A stretch of 64,000 bases of DNA, taken from assembly GCF_002261355.1 (NCBI RefSeq), contig NZ_NEVU01000003.1, positions 1,302,001-1,366,000 of the forward strand. Direction: 5' to 3'. Below, piece by piece: positions 8,339 to 17,188 of the stretch. A program made the position numbers and the translations under genes. The notes under the pieces are model-generated. The model saw nothing but the letters and a program-made list of their open reading frames with translations. It did not search any database and was not told where the DNA came from. Positions within the stretch are counted from its first letter, which is position 1. Each line of letters opens with the position of its first letter. This stretch comes from Bordetella genomosp. 12. Lineage in GTDB: Bacteria > Pseudomonadota > Gammaproteobacteria > Burkholderiales > Burkholderiaceae_B.

Positions 8339-9483
8339 GCCCTGGCGGACACCAGTAAGCTGGCGTAAATCGCCAGATGGCGCGCGCAGACATCCTCGAT
8401 CGAGAACTCGCGTTCGGCCAAAGCCCGGCCGGCGCGGCCCAGGCGCTGCCGCAATGGGGTGTCCATGACCAGGCGCGCCAGCGCCGCGGCCAGCGCCGTG
8501 GCATCGCGCGGCGGCACGAGCAGGCCGGTCTCACCCGGGTCGATCGCATCGCGGCAGCCAGGCACGTCGGTGGTCACCACGGCCCGGCCGCAAGCGGCGG
8601 CCTCTATCAGCGATTTGGACAGCCCTTCACGATAGGAAGGCAACACGGCGATATGCGCGGCGGCGTAGAGTTCGGCCACGTCCTTGCGTTCGCCCAAGAG
8701 TTCGACCAGATCGTCCTGCCGCCAGGCCTGCACCTCTTCAGCGGTGATGGACGCCGGATTGCCGGCATCGATATCACCCGCCAGACGCATCCGCACGTTC
8801 AGCCCCTGTTGGCGCAGCAAGGCGGCCGCCGCGACGAACTCGCGTACGCCCTTGTCGCGCAGCAAGCGCGCCACCATCAATGCCACCACGGGCGGCTCGG
8901 GCGGCTCGGGCTCGGCGCGATATTGCGTCAAGTCCACCCCCGAACCGCGGATGAGCTCGATCTGCGCAGGACGCACCACGCCCAGCTTGCTGAGCACGTC
9001 GCGGTCATTGGTGTTCTGAAAAATCACGCGGCTGTTGGGATGCCCGAGCGCCAGCCGGTAGAAGGCGCGCACCACGGCGCGCACCAGGCGGGCTCGCAGC
9101 CCTTCGGCCACGAAGACATAACCCAGGCCGGAAATGGCGGCCACCATGGCGGGCACGCGAGCCAGCCGCGCGGCGATGCCGCCATACAGCACGGGTTTGA
9201 TGGTCACCAGATGCACCAGATCCGGACGCACGGCCTTGAACAAGCGCTTCAAGGCCCACAGCGTCTGGAGTTCCTGCACGGGATTCTTGCCGCTGCGGCT
9301 CATGGGGATCACATGATGCGTGATGCCCATGGCCTGAATGCGCGGCACCGAAGGGCCGTCCATGGTCGCAACGTGCACCTCATCGCCCTCGGCCAGCGCC
9401 GCCTCGGCCAGCGCGGCGCGATGAGAGAGGAAAAAGGCCGGATTGTTCACCACGAACAACAGGCGTCGGGCGCGAGCCTCCAT
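8335..9483 (-). CDS. Glycosyltransferase family 4, polysaccharide locus
   Basis: GT-B retaining glycosyltransferase of 382 aa. The N-terminus RRLLFVVNNPAFFLSHRAALAEAA and the segment HLVTIKPVLYGGIAAR are typical of PglA/CapM-like enzymes that add N-acetylhexosamines to undecaprenyl-linked sugars. The C-terminal donor-binding half has the EX7E signature in YREGLSKSLIEAAACG. ATG 9483 was chosen because it overlaps the upstream stop as TGATG, showing translational coupling. It is the last gene of the minus-strand polysaccharide locus and converges on pgi. Donor and acceptor are not known. Confidence 0.88.
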   Translation of the reverse strand: MEARARRLLFVVNNPAFFLSHRAALAEAALAEGDEVHVATMDGPSVPRIQAMGITHHVIPMSRSGKNPVQELQTLWALKRLFKAVRPDLVHLVTIKPVLYGGIAARLARVPAMVAAISGLGYVFVAEGLRARLVRAVVRAFYRLALGHPNSRVIFQNTNDRDVLSKLGVVRPAQIELIRGSGVDLTQYRAEPEPPEPPVVALMVARLLRDKGVREFVAAAALLRQQGLNVRMRLAGDIDAGNPASITAEEVQAWRQDDLVELLGERKDVAELYAAAHIAVLPSYREGLSKSLIEAAACGRAVVTTDVPGCRDAIDPGETGLLVPPRDATALAAALARLVMDTPLRQRLGRAGRALAEREFSIEDVCARHLAIYASLLVSARA

Positions 9484-10616
9484 CAGCGATCTCCGGCAAT
9501 GCGTCGCCACACCGCTTCATAGGCGCGCACCATGCGGCCAAGGTCAAAAAGCGCCAGCACCCGCTCGCGCGCGGCGCCGCCCACCGCGGCACGGCCGCGC
9601 CGGGCCACGTCGTCCAGCGCCTGCGCGATGCCGCGCGCCAGCGCTTCGGGCTGCTCGGCGGGCACGACCACGCCGGTCTCGCCCACGATATGCGCCGCAT
9701 CGCCCACATCGGTCACCACGCAAGGCGTGCCGCAGGCCATCGCCTCGGCCACCACGTTCGGAAAGCCTTCGGCGCAGCTCGACAACACGTGCAGGTCGAG
9801 ACTGTTCATGATGGTGGCGACATCGTCGCTGGGCCCGGTCAGCAGCACGCGACCTTGCAGGCCTTCGGCTTCGATCAAGGCGACCAGGGCCGAATTGCCA
9901 GGCGTCATGCCGCGGCCCACCAGCACGCATTTGAGATCCTGTCCTTGGCGCACCAAGCGGCCCAGGGCCGCCAGCAGATTGCGGTGATCTTTCAGGGGAT
10001 CCCAGCGCGCCACGCACCCGATCAGCGGCGTATCCGCGCTCACGCCCCACAACGCACGCATGCGGGCGCCGGCTTCGGCCTGCGGGGCGTAACGCGACAG
10101 ATCGTAGCCATTGGGAATGACGACCATGGCCTTGCCGCGGTAGCCCAGAGCCTGATGCCGCTGGGCGGCATCCTGAGCGGCGCACACAATGGCGCGCGGA
10201 ATCCAGCCCGACAGCGCGGCGCAGGCGCGCAGCACCAGGCGCGCCGAGCGGCTGCTGCGATTGAGGTGATTGCCGGAGTTGCGTATCCCCCAGGCCACCG
10301 CCTTGATGCCGGCCAGCCGTGCGGCCACGCCGCCGATGAGATCCGCGTGGTACATCCAGGTCTGCACCGCATCGGGCGCCTCGGCGCGCAACAGGGAACG
10401 CAAAGCCAGCACGCCCGACAGTGTCACGCGGCCGCGCGGCATGCCCAGCGCATGCACGGTGATGCCGGCAGCGCGCAGCCGCGCGCCATACACGCCCTCA
10501 TCGGTCAGCGAAATGACCACGTGCCGGGTGCTGGTGTCGGTATAGCTGGCCAGGCGGTACAGGACGGACTCGGCGCCGCCCTGCCCCAACCCGGTGATGA
10601 TGTGAGCAATCCGCAT
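9483..10616 (-). CDS. Glycosyltransferase family 4, polysaccharide locus
   Basis: GT4 enzyme of 377 aa. The N-terminal acceptor-side domain begins MRIAHIITGLGQGGAESVL, and the donor-side signature is CAEGFPNVVAEAMACGTPC. ATG 10616 sits seven bases after the upstream stop, with GAGG overlapping that stop serving as ribosome binding site. The stop overlaps the ATG of the next gene by one base. Tight packing with three other transferases places it in assembly of one lipid-linked oligosaccharide. Sugar specificity cannot be predicted. Confidence 0.88.
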   Translation of the reverse strand: MRIAHIITGLGQGGAESVLYRLASYTDTSTRHVVISLTDEGVYGARLRAAGITVHALGMPRGRVTLSGVLALRSLLRAEAPDAVQTWMYHADLIGGVAARLAGIKAVAWGIRNSGNHLNRSSRSARLVLRACAALSGWIPRAIVCAAQDAAQRHQALGYRGKAMVVIPNGYDLSRYAPQAEAGARMRALWGVSADTPLIGCVARWDPLKDHRNLLAALGRLVRQGQDLKCVLVGRGMTPGNSALVALIEAEGLQGRVLLTGPSDDVATIMNSLDLHVLSSCAEGFPNVVAEAMACGTPCVVTDVGDAAHIVGETGVVVPAEQPEALARGIAQALDDVARRGRAAVGGAARERVLALFDLGRMVRAYEAVWRRIAGDR

Positions 10617-10623
10617 ACTGGCC

Positions 10624-11724
10624 TCAATGGCGCGCAAGCGCGAACAAGTCATCCCACTGCGCCAGCACCACCGGCAGCGCATAACGCTCACGCACCGATT
10701 GCGCGGCGCGCTGGCCCAGATCGGCACGCAGCGCGGCGTCGCTCATGAGCCGGCCCAGCGCGTCGCGCATGCCGGCCGGATCGCGCAACAGCAAGGCATC
10801 CTGCCCGTCGCGCGTCATCTCGCGCGGCCCGCTGGGGCAATCGAAGGCCGCGCAAGGCAGGCCCTTGGCCATGGCTTCGAGCAGGACATTGGGAAAACCC
10901 TCCACGGCCGAACTGAGCACGAAAGCACTGGATTGCGCCAAGGCATCCCAGGGTTCGCTGGTCCGCCCGGGCAGATGGATGCGGTCTTGCAGGCCCAGCC
11001 CCGCGATCTGCGCTTCAAGCACCTGGCGCTGCGGCCCCTCCCCCCATATCCACAAATCCCATTCGGGATGCGCGGGCGCCAGACCGGCAAACAGGTCGAT
11101 CAACAGACCGAACTGCTTATCGGGCACCAGGCGCCCCATGGCCATGAGACGCCGCCGCCCGCGCGCATCGGGCGCCAGCGTGGCCAGCGGCGCATGCAAC
11201 AAGTCGCCGGGCAGCGGATTCGGGATGACGGCCAGGTGGCGTAGGCCAGGCACCTGCGCGGCAAAGGGTGCGACCGTATCTTCGGCCTGCACGGTGACCA
11301 CGTCGGCGCGCGGATACAGCCAACGGCGCAGGCGCCGCCAGGTCTTGCCGGTCGTGGTGTCGACGACGGGATTGGTGCGTTCGCAGACGATGAGCGGCGA
11401 CGGCAGGCCGCGCGTCGCCAGGATGGCGCCCACATTGACGTTGGTCAGAAAAGACACCACCACATCGGGTCGGCGCTCGCGAATCAGGCGCCGCAAGCCC
11501 AGCAAGCGCTTGAGCGGCGCCAGCGCGCCGGCGGCGGGCACGGCCCGCGCCAGCCACAACAACTCGACCTCGGGCGCCAGCGGATAGAAACACTCACCGC
11601 CGCCCGAGTAGGTCGGCAATAAGGTGACCTCATCGCCCCGCGCCGCCCACGCGTTGGCCAGCGTCGCTGCCACGCGCTCGGCGCCGCCGGCATTCATGGA
11701 GCTGACCGCCAGCAGAATTTTCAT
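10624..11724 (-). CDS. Glycosyltransferase family 4 (PglH/PglJ-like), polysaccharide locus
   Basis: GT4 enzyme of 366 aa with the N-terminal glycine loop in MNAGGAERVAATLANAW and the donor signature VEGFPNVLLEAMAKGLPC followed by PSGPREM. It resembles N-acetylgalactosamine transferases of the PglH/PglJ kind, which would suit a locus that makes UDP-GalNAcA. ATG 11724 overlaps the asnB stop as ATGA. It resembles the transferase at 13655-14779 in order of motifs and in the C-terminal (P/T)GPRE segment, so the two are probably paralogues flanking asnB. Confidence 0.88.
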   Translation of the reverse strand: MKILLAVSSMNAGGAERVAATLANAWAARGDEVTLLPTYSGGGECFYPLAPEVELLWLARAVPAAGALAPLKRLLGLRRLIRERRPDVVVSFLTNVNVGAILATRGLPSPLIVCERTNPVVDTTTGKTWRRLRRWLYPRADVVTVQAEDTVAPFAAQVPGLRHLAVIPNPLPGDLLHAPLATLAPDARGRRRLMAMGRLVPDKQFGLLIDLFAGLAPAHPEWDLWIWGEGPQRQVLEAQIAGLGLQDRIHLPGRTSEPWDALAQSSAFVLSSAVEGFPNVLLEAMAKGLPCAAFDCPSGPREMTRDGQDALLLRDPAGMRDALGRLMSDAALRADLGQRAAQSVRERYALPVVLAQWDDLFALARH

Positions 11725-13640
11725 TGTTCGCCGTCCGCGCCGTTGCGCTGATAGCGGTCCAGCCAGGCCTGCATCATCAACACGCCCCACAAATGGCTGT
11801 CCCATTTGCGATGGCCGCTCAGATGCTCGCGCCACTTGCACAAAATGGGCTCCGGCTCGAACCAGCCCTCCTGGCGCAGGCGCGCCGGGTCCAGCAACGA
11901 TTCGGCCCAGTCGCGCAAGGGCCCGCGCAGCCACGCCGCCAGCGGCACGGCAAAACCGCGCTTGGGCCGCTCGACCAGGTTCTGCGGCACATGGCGATGC
12001 AGCACCTGGCGCAGCAGCCATTTGCCGGTTCCGCCCCGCACCTTGTACTCAAAGGGCAGGCTCCAGGCGAACTCATACACCCGATGGTCGATGAGCGGCA
12101 CCCGGGTCTCCAGGCTCACGGCCATGGCGGCGCGATCCACCTTGACCAGGATATCGTCGGGCAGATAGGTGATGGTGTCGAGCTTCATCATGGCTTCGTA
12201 CAGCGGCCCTGCCAGCGGCGCCTCGAAGGGCGACGGCGGCTCGGTCGCGCCCTTGACCACTCGCGCGGGATCCGACCAATACGACACGAAGCGGCGATAG
12301 AACTCGCCCTCGGATTCGGCGCCCAACAGCTCGCCCATCTTGCCGACTTTGCCGCGCCAGGCGCCTCCGCCCGGCAGGCCCGCCGACGCACGCATCATGC
12401 TGCCCGCCAGTTGGCGCAAGGGACCGGGCAGGCGAGCGCACTTTTCCCACCAATTGGCCACGCGCGGATAACGCGAATAGCCGCCAAAGAGTTCGTCGCC
12501 GCCGTCGCCCGACAGCGCCACCGTGACATGCTGGCGCGCCATGCGCGTGACCAGCGCTGTCGGGATCTGCGACGAATCGGCAAAGGGCTCGTCATAGATG
12601 TCGGCCAGACCCGGCACGACGTCCAGCGCATCCTGGGCACTGACGTAAAGCTCGGAATGATCCGTTCCCAGATGAGCGGCCACGGCCTTGGCGTAGGGCG
12701 CCTCGTCGTATTCCTTTTCGTGAAAGCCGATGGCGAAAGTGCGCACCGGCACATTGCTCTGGCTTTGCATGAGCGCGGCGATGGTCGATGAATCGATCCC
12801 GCCCGACAGGAAAGCGCCCAGGCTCACGTCCGACAACATCTGCCCGCGCACGGCCTGCGTGAGCACGCCCTGCAGCGCATCGGTGGCCTCGGCGTCGCTG
12901 GCATAGCGCAGCGGCCGGCGCTGGCCGGCATCGGCCACCTGCATGGCCGACCAATACGCTTGCGGCGCCGGCATCTCGCGCTGGCGCAACTGCGCTTCGC
13001 TGATTTCGACCAGGCTGGCCGCAGGCAGTTTGCGTATGCCCTCGTAGATGGATTGCGGCGCCGGCACGTAGTTGTGCCGCATGAACGAAGCGAGGGCATT
13101 GCGGTCTATCTGCCGGCCAAAGCCCGGCACGGGCGACAGGCCCTTGAGCTGCGACGAAAACACGAGGGTGGCGCCGACATAACCGTAATACAGCGGCTTT
13201 TCGCCCATGCGGTCTCGGGCCAGCGTCAGGGTGCGCAGCTCGCGATCCCACAGTGCGATCGCCCACATGCCGACCGCCGCGCGCAACATGTCCGGCACGC
13301 CGAAGGCGGCGGCATACGCCAAGATGGTTTCGGTATCGGAATGCCCACGCCAGGCCGGCGCATGGCCGGCTTTCTCCAGCTCGGCGCGCATGTCCATGTG
13401 GTTGTAGACCTCACCGTTGAAGGTGAGGACGTAACGGCCGCAAGCCGAGACCATGGGCTGATGGCCCGCCTCGGTCAGATCCTGGATGGCCAGCCGCACA
13501 TGGCCAAACGCCACCGCGGCCTGGCTGTCTTCCCAGAAGCCCTTGCTGTCCGGGCCGCGCTGGCGGATGCGACGGCAGCTTTCCGCCAGTATCTGCGCCT
13601 TGCCTTCAAGAGGCCCCCAAAGACCGACGATTCCGCACAT
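11721..13640 (-). CDS. asnB: Glutamine-hydrolysing asparagine synthase-like amidotransferase (WbpS-type)
   Basis: AsnB-family enzyme of 639 aa. The class II glutaminase domain starts at Cys2 (MCGIVGLWG), which becomes the N-terminal nucleophile; the synthetase domain has the PP-loop LSGGIDSSTIAALM and the downstream SGDGGDELFGGYSRY segment. In polysaccharide loci this family amidates uronic acids (for example WbpS in Pseudomonas and the uronamides of Bordetella O antigens). Here it sits among glycosyltransferases, just downstream of genes for UDP-GalNAcA synthesis, so formation of a galactosaminuronamide is the favoured role. Housekeeping asparagine synthesis is the alternative. It ends in an ATGA overlap with the next transferase gene. 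Confidence 0.9.
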   Translation of the reverse strand: MCGIVGLWGPLEGKAQILAESCRRIRQRGPDSKGFWEDSQAAVAFGHVRLAIQDLTEAGHQPMVSACGRYVLTFNGEVYNHMDMRAELEKAGHAPAWRGHSDTETILAYAAAFGVPDMLRAAVGMWAIALWDRELRTLTLARDRMGEKPLYYGYVGATLVFSSQLKGLSPVPGFGRQIDRNALASFMRHNYVPAPQSIYEGIRKLPAASLVEISEAQLRQREMPAPQAYWSAMQVADAGQRRPLRYASDAEATDALQGVLTQAVRGQMLSDVSLGAFLSGGIDSSTIAALMQSQSNVPVRTFAIGFHEKEYDEAPYAKAVAAHLGTDHSELYVSAQDALDVVPGLADIYDEPFADSSQIPTALVTRMARQHVTVALSGDGGDELFGGYSRYPRVANWWEKCARLPGPLRQLAGSMMRASAGLPGGGAWRGKVGKMGELLGAESEGEFYRRFVSYWSDPARVVKGATEPPSPFEAPLAGPLYEAMMKLDTITYLPDDILVKVDRAAMAVSLETRVPLIDHRVYEFAWSLPFEYKVRGGTGKWLLRQVLHRHVPQNLVERPKRGFAVPLAAWLRGPLRDWAESLLDPARLRQEGWFEPEPILCKWREHLSGHRKWDSHLWGVLMMQAWLDRYQRNGADGEQ

Positions 13641-13654
13641 GATTTTTCTGTTCT

Positions 13655-14779
13655 CTAAGTCGAGGAACGCCCGAGGGCGTCGTCAAAAAGTTGTTGCCAC
13701 AGGCTCAGAACGTGGCGCGCCGAGAAACGCTCGCGCACGGTGACCGCCTCGGCGGCCAGCCCGGCCCGCGCCTGAGGATCGCTCATGAGGGCGGCCAACG
13801 CGTCGGCCAGTGCCTCGGCCTGACCGGCCGGGCGCACGAGCACGCCGTCGACGCCTTCGCGAATGATTTCCCGGGGACCAGTATCGCAATCAAAGCTCAC
13901 GGGCGCCAGCCCGCTGGCCATGGCCTCGAGCAAGGTGTTGGACAGCCCTTCGAAACGCGAACTCAGCACATACACATCCGCCGCTTCATACCAGTCGGCG
14001 ACGTTGCCGCCGCGCCCGGGCAGATAAACCCGCTCGTCCAGGCTGGCGGCGCTCACCTGCCGAGTCAGGGCGGCGCGCTCCTCGCCCTCGCCCAGGATGA
14101 GCAGGTCCCAGTCGCCAAACCGCCCGGCCAGCCTCGCATAGGCCTCGATCAGGACATCAAACCCCTTGTCCGGATGCAGGCGGCCGACAGCCAGCAGATA
14201 ATGCCGGCCAGGCACGGCCGGCGGCGCCAGACGGGGCTCGCTGCGCGGCAGCGGCCAGTGCACGGGATTGGGAATGACGGCCAGGCGCGAACCCGGCACA
14301 TGGCGCTCGAGCCACTCGGCCGTGCCCCGCGTCAGCGCCACCACACGCGCAGCGCGCGGATACGTCAGACGCCGCAAACGCTGCCACATGCCCGATAGCT
14401 GCTGCGACGGCGGGTGCGTATGTTCGGTGGCGATGACCTTGACGGGCAGGCCCCAGGCGGCCAATACGGCCAGAATGGAAGACGTCGTCATCATGCCCAG
14501 CACGATATCGGGCTGGAACTCGCGGATCACCGCGCGCAGCGCGCGCACGCGGCGCAGATTATCCAGAATGCCGCGCAGCCCGCCACCGCCCTGGCCGTCG
14601 GTGCCCAGCACGCGGCGCTGCACGCCCGGCCGCACCGGATAGGCATCGCCCTCGGCCTGGGTCAGGATCATGACCTCGCGGCCGGCGGCGGCCCAATGCC
14701 CGGCGAGATCCACCGCCACGCGCTCGGCGCCTCCGCCATGCAGGGAATGGATGAAGATCAGCGTGCGGGGGCCGGACAT
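13655..14779 (-). CDS. Glycosyltransferase family 4, polysaccharide locus
   Basis: GT4 enzyme of 374 aa, N-terminus LIFIHSLHGGGAERVAVDLA, donor signature FEGLSNTLLEAMASGLAP followed by DTGPREIIREG. The ATG directly abuts the TAG stop of the flippase gene (TAGATG), so translation is probably coupled. Similar in layout to the product of 10624-11724. Probably adds an N-acetylated aminosugar or uronic acid to the growing lipid-linked oligosaccharide; specificity unknown. Confidence 0.88.
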   Translation of the reverse strand: MSGPRTLIFIHSLHGGGAERVAVDLAGHWAAAGREVMILTQAEGDAYPVRPGVQRRVLGTDGQGGGGLRGILDNLRRVRALRAVIREFQPDIVLGMMTTSSILAVLAAWGLPVKVIATEHTHPPSQQLSGMWQRLRRLTYPRAARVVALTRGTAEWLERHVPGSRLAVIPNPVHWPLPRSEPRLAPPAVPGRHYLLAVGRLHPDKGFDVLIEAYARLAGRFGDWDLLILGEGEERAALTRQVSAASLDERVYLPGRGGNVADWYEAADVYVLSSRFEGLSNTLLEAMASGLAPVSFDCDTGPREIIREGVDGVLVRPAGQAEALADALAALMSDPQARAGLAAEAVTVRERFSARHVLSLWQQLFDDALGRSST

Positions 14780-16135
14780 CTAGGCAGTCTCCTCGGGGTC
14801 TTCGGCCGGCCGCAAGGCCGCCACCGTATAGCAGACGAAGGACAGGAAATACATCAGGCTGGTGGCCAGCATGATGCCTTCGGTGCCCATACGCGGCGCG
14901 AGCACCGCGTTGAGCACGGCTTTGAGCAGAAAGTTGGCCACCGCGATCAGCGACATGATGCGATAGCGGTTCTGGCTGGCCAGCAGTTGCACCAGAATCA
15001 GCACGCCGAAATAAAACGGCAGCTGCAACAGTCCCCAGCGCAGCACGCTGGCCACGGCTTCGGTGTTCTGGGCCGTGAAGGCGCCGCGCTCGAACAACAG
15101 AGCCACGCCCCAGGGCGCAAGCGCCCAGCCGATGGCCACCGCGAGAATCCCCGCGCCCACCATCATCCAGGACCACTTCAGCGCCATGCTGCGCGCGCGG
15201 CGCACATCGCCGCGATGTTGAACGTCGGCCAGCACGGGCAAGGCGGCCCGTCCGACCGACACCGCGCCGATGCCCAGCACCAGCGACAACAGCCGGCTGG
15301 CATAGCCCAGCGTGGCGTTGGCGTTGCCGCCCAGATTGGCCGCGGCGTATTGATCCAGGGGATTGACGAAGCTCATCGCCACCTGCCCGATGAGCATCAC
15401 GCCCGCCGCGCTCATCAGCTCGGGCCAATGGGGCGAATGCAGGCTCAGGCGCGGCGCGCCCCAGAAGCCCTGATCGGCGCGCGCGGCCAGCCACGCCAGC
15501 CATACGGCCTGGATCACATAGCCGACCAAGGTGCCCCACAGCAAGGGACCGATCTGATCGGCCCCCGCGGTGGCCAGCATGACCCAACCCAGCGTCGTGA
15601 CGGCGGGGACGCTGTCGAGCAAGGTATTGACGTGACGCTCATGCGAGCGCAGGCGCGCGGCACTGATGCCGGCAATGAGCAACAGGGCGCTGACGGGCAC
15701 GAAGGCCCACAGCAGCTCGTGCGTCATCCTGGCCACCGCGCCGGGCAGCCCCGGCCCCAGCCAGGCCAGCACATACGGCCAGGCCAGCCAGGTCAGTCCG
15801 GCCAGCACCAGGCCGGCCAGCAGGGTCCAGCCCTGCAGCTCGCTGACGAAGACATTGCGCTCGGCGCCGCCCTCGCGCCGCAGGCGCACCAGCACCGGAA
15901 TCAGCACCACGGACAGCACGCCCACGATGGTGACCGGCAGCCAGGTGGCCATGGTCATCGTGAACTGATAGGCGTCCACGGCATCGCTGATGCCGTAGCG
16001 ATAGGCCACCGCCATCTCCTTGATGGCGCCGGCGGCCTTGCCGAGAATAAGAAAGACGGCTACCCGGAACGCGCCCTTGAAGATGCGCTGGTGGTCCGGG
16101 TGGATTCTGCCGAGTCTGCTCAGTAGGGCTTTCAA
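14780..16135 (-). CDS. MurJ/MviN-like lipid-linked oligosaccharide flippase (Wzx candidate)
   Basis: Polytopic membrane protein of about 451 aa with roughly 12-14 hydrophobic segments and the MOP-superfamily/MurJ-like N-terminal part LGKAAGAIKEMAVAYRYGIS. In a locus with an initiating transferase and four glycosyltransferases, but no other flippase, it is the candidate Wzx moving the undecaprenyl-linked unit across the inner membrane. The start is uncertain: TTG 16135, just after the upstream stop, gives a normal N-terminal length, whereas ATG 16174 would overlap the epimerase gene by 38 bases. The housekeeping MurJ would be expected elsewhere on the chromosome. Confidence 0.85.
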   Translation of the reverse strand: MKALLSRLGRIHPDHQRIFKGAFRVAVFLILGKAAGAIKEMAVAYRYGISDAVDAYQFTMTMATWLPVTIVGVLSVVLIPVLVRLRREGGAERNVFVSELQGWTLLAGLVLAGLTWLAWPYVLAWLGPGLPGAVARMTHELLWAFVPVSALLLIAGISAARLRSHERHVNTLLDSVPAVTTLGWVMLATAGADQIGPLLWGTLVGYVIQAVWLAWLAARADQGFWGAPRLSLHSPHWPELMSAAGVMLIGQVAMSFVNPLDQYAAANLGGNANATLGYASRLLSLVLGIGAVSVGRAALPVLADVQHRGDVRRARSMALKWSWMMVGAGILAVAIGWALAPWGVALLFERGAFTAQNTEAVASVLRWGLLQLPFYFGVLILVQLLASQNRYRIMSLIAVANFLLKAVLNAVLAPRMGTEGIMLATSLMYFLSFVCYTVAALRPAEDPEETA

Positions 16136-16136
16136 A

Positions 16137-17162
16137 TCAACGCAGGAATTGCGTGTACCAGGGCATGGCCGCATCCAGGCCACGCAGGATGTCGAAGGCG
16201 GGCTGATAGCCCAGCAGCTTGCCTGCTTTGCTGATATCCGCCTGCGAATGACGCACGTCGCCGGCGCGGAAGTCCGCGTGTTCGGCCGACTTGTCGTACT
16301 GCACGCCCTGGCGGCCCAGCGACTCCTTGAGGAAATCGAAGAGCTGGTTGAGCGTGCTGCGTCCGCCGAACGCGACGTTATAAACCTGGTTGCGGCCTTC
16401 GGCCGGCGCCATGGCGCCGAGGATGTTGGCCTGCACCGCGTTGTCGACGTAGCAGAAATCGCGGCTGGTCTCGCCGTCGCCGTTGATCACCACGGTCTGG
16501 CCCTGGATCATCGCGGCCGTCCACTTGGGAATCACCGCCGCATAGGCGCCGTTGGGATCCTGGCGGCGGCCAAAGACGTTGAAGTAACGCAGCCCCACCG
16601 TCTCGAAGCCGTATGAGCGCGCAAACACGTCCGCGTAGAGCTCATTGACGAATTTGGTCACCGCGTAGGGCGACAGCGGCCGGCCGATGTTGGGTTCCAT
16701 CTTGGGCAACGCCGGATGGTCGCCGTAGGTGGAGCTGGAAGCCGCGTACACAAAGGCCCCCACGCCCGCGTCGCGCGCGGCCACGAGCATGTTCAGAAAG
16801 CCGTCGATATTGACGGCGTTGCTGGTGATCGGGTCTTTGAGCGAGCGGGGCACCGAACCCAGCGCCGCCTGGTGCAGCACTTTGTCCGCGCCTTCCACGG
16901 CACGCCGGCAGGTATCCAGGTCGCGGATGTCCCCTTCGATGAAGGTAAAGCGCGCCCATTGCTCCGGGCTCACCAGATCGCGCACCTCGTCGAGGTTGCG
17001 CCGGTGGCCGGTGGCAAAGTTGTCCAGGCCCACCACCGTCTGATCCAGTTTGAGCAAGGTTTCCAACAGGTTGGAGCCGATGAATCCGGCGCAACCGGTC
17101 ACCAGCCACTTGCGTGGCTGGGCTTGCAATTCGGCGCGGACGACTTCGTAGCGGGTGGTCAT
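16137..17162 (-). CDS. wbpP: UDP-N-acetylglucosamine (uronic acid) C4-epimerase, WbpP/TviC type
   Basis: NAD-dependent extended short-chain dehydrogenase of 341 aa. It matches, from memory, the WbpP/TviC group almost along its length: [16 protein letters not shown] at the N-terminus, [19 protein letters not shown] for NAD binding, [14 protein letters not shown], and the catalytic YAVTK with the following [19 protein letters not shown]. It converts UDP-GlcNAc(A) to UDP-GalNAc(A). GGAGG lies eleven bases before ATG 17162. It follows the dehydrogenase gene by 26 bases, and together these two make UDP-GalNAcA. Confidence 0.94.
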   Translation of the reverse strand: MTTRYEVVRAELQAQPRKWLVTGCAGFIGSNLLETLLKLDQTVVGLDNFATGHRRNLDEVRDLVSPEQWARFTFIEGDIRDLDTCRRAVEGADKVLHQAALGSVPRSLKDPITSNAVNIDGFLNMLVAARDAGVGAFVYAASSSTYGDHPALPKMEPNIGRPLSPYAVTKFVNELYADVFARSYGFETVGLRYFNVFGRRQDPNGAYAAVIPKWTAAMIQGQTVVINGDGETSRDFCYVDNAVQANILGAMAPAEGRNQVYNVAFGGRSTLNQLFDFLKESLGRQGVQYDKSAEHADFRAGDVRHSQADISKAGKLLGYQPAFDILRGLDAAMPWYTQFLR

Positions 17163-17188
17163 TATGGCGATTCCTCCAGCGATAAAAC

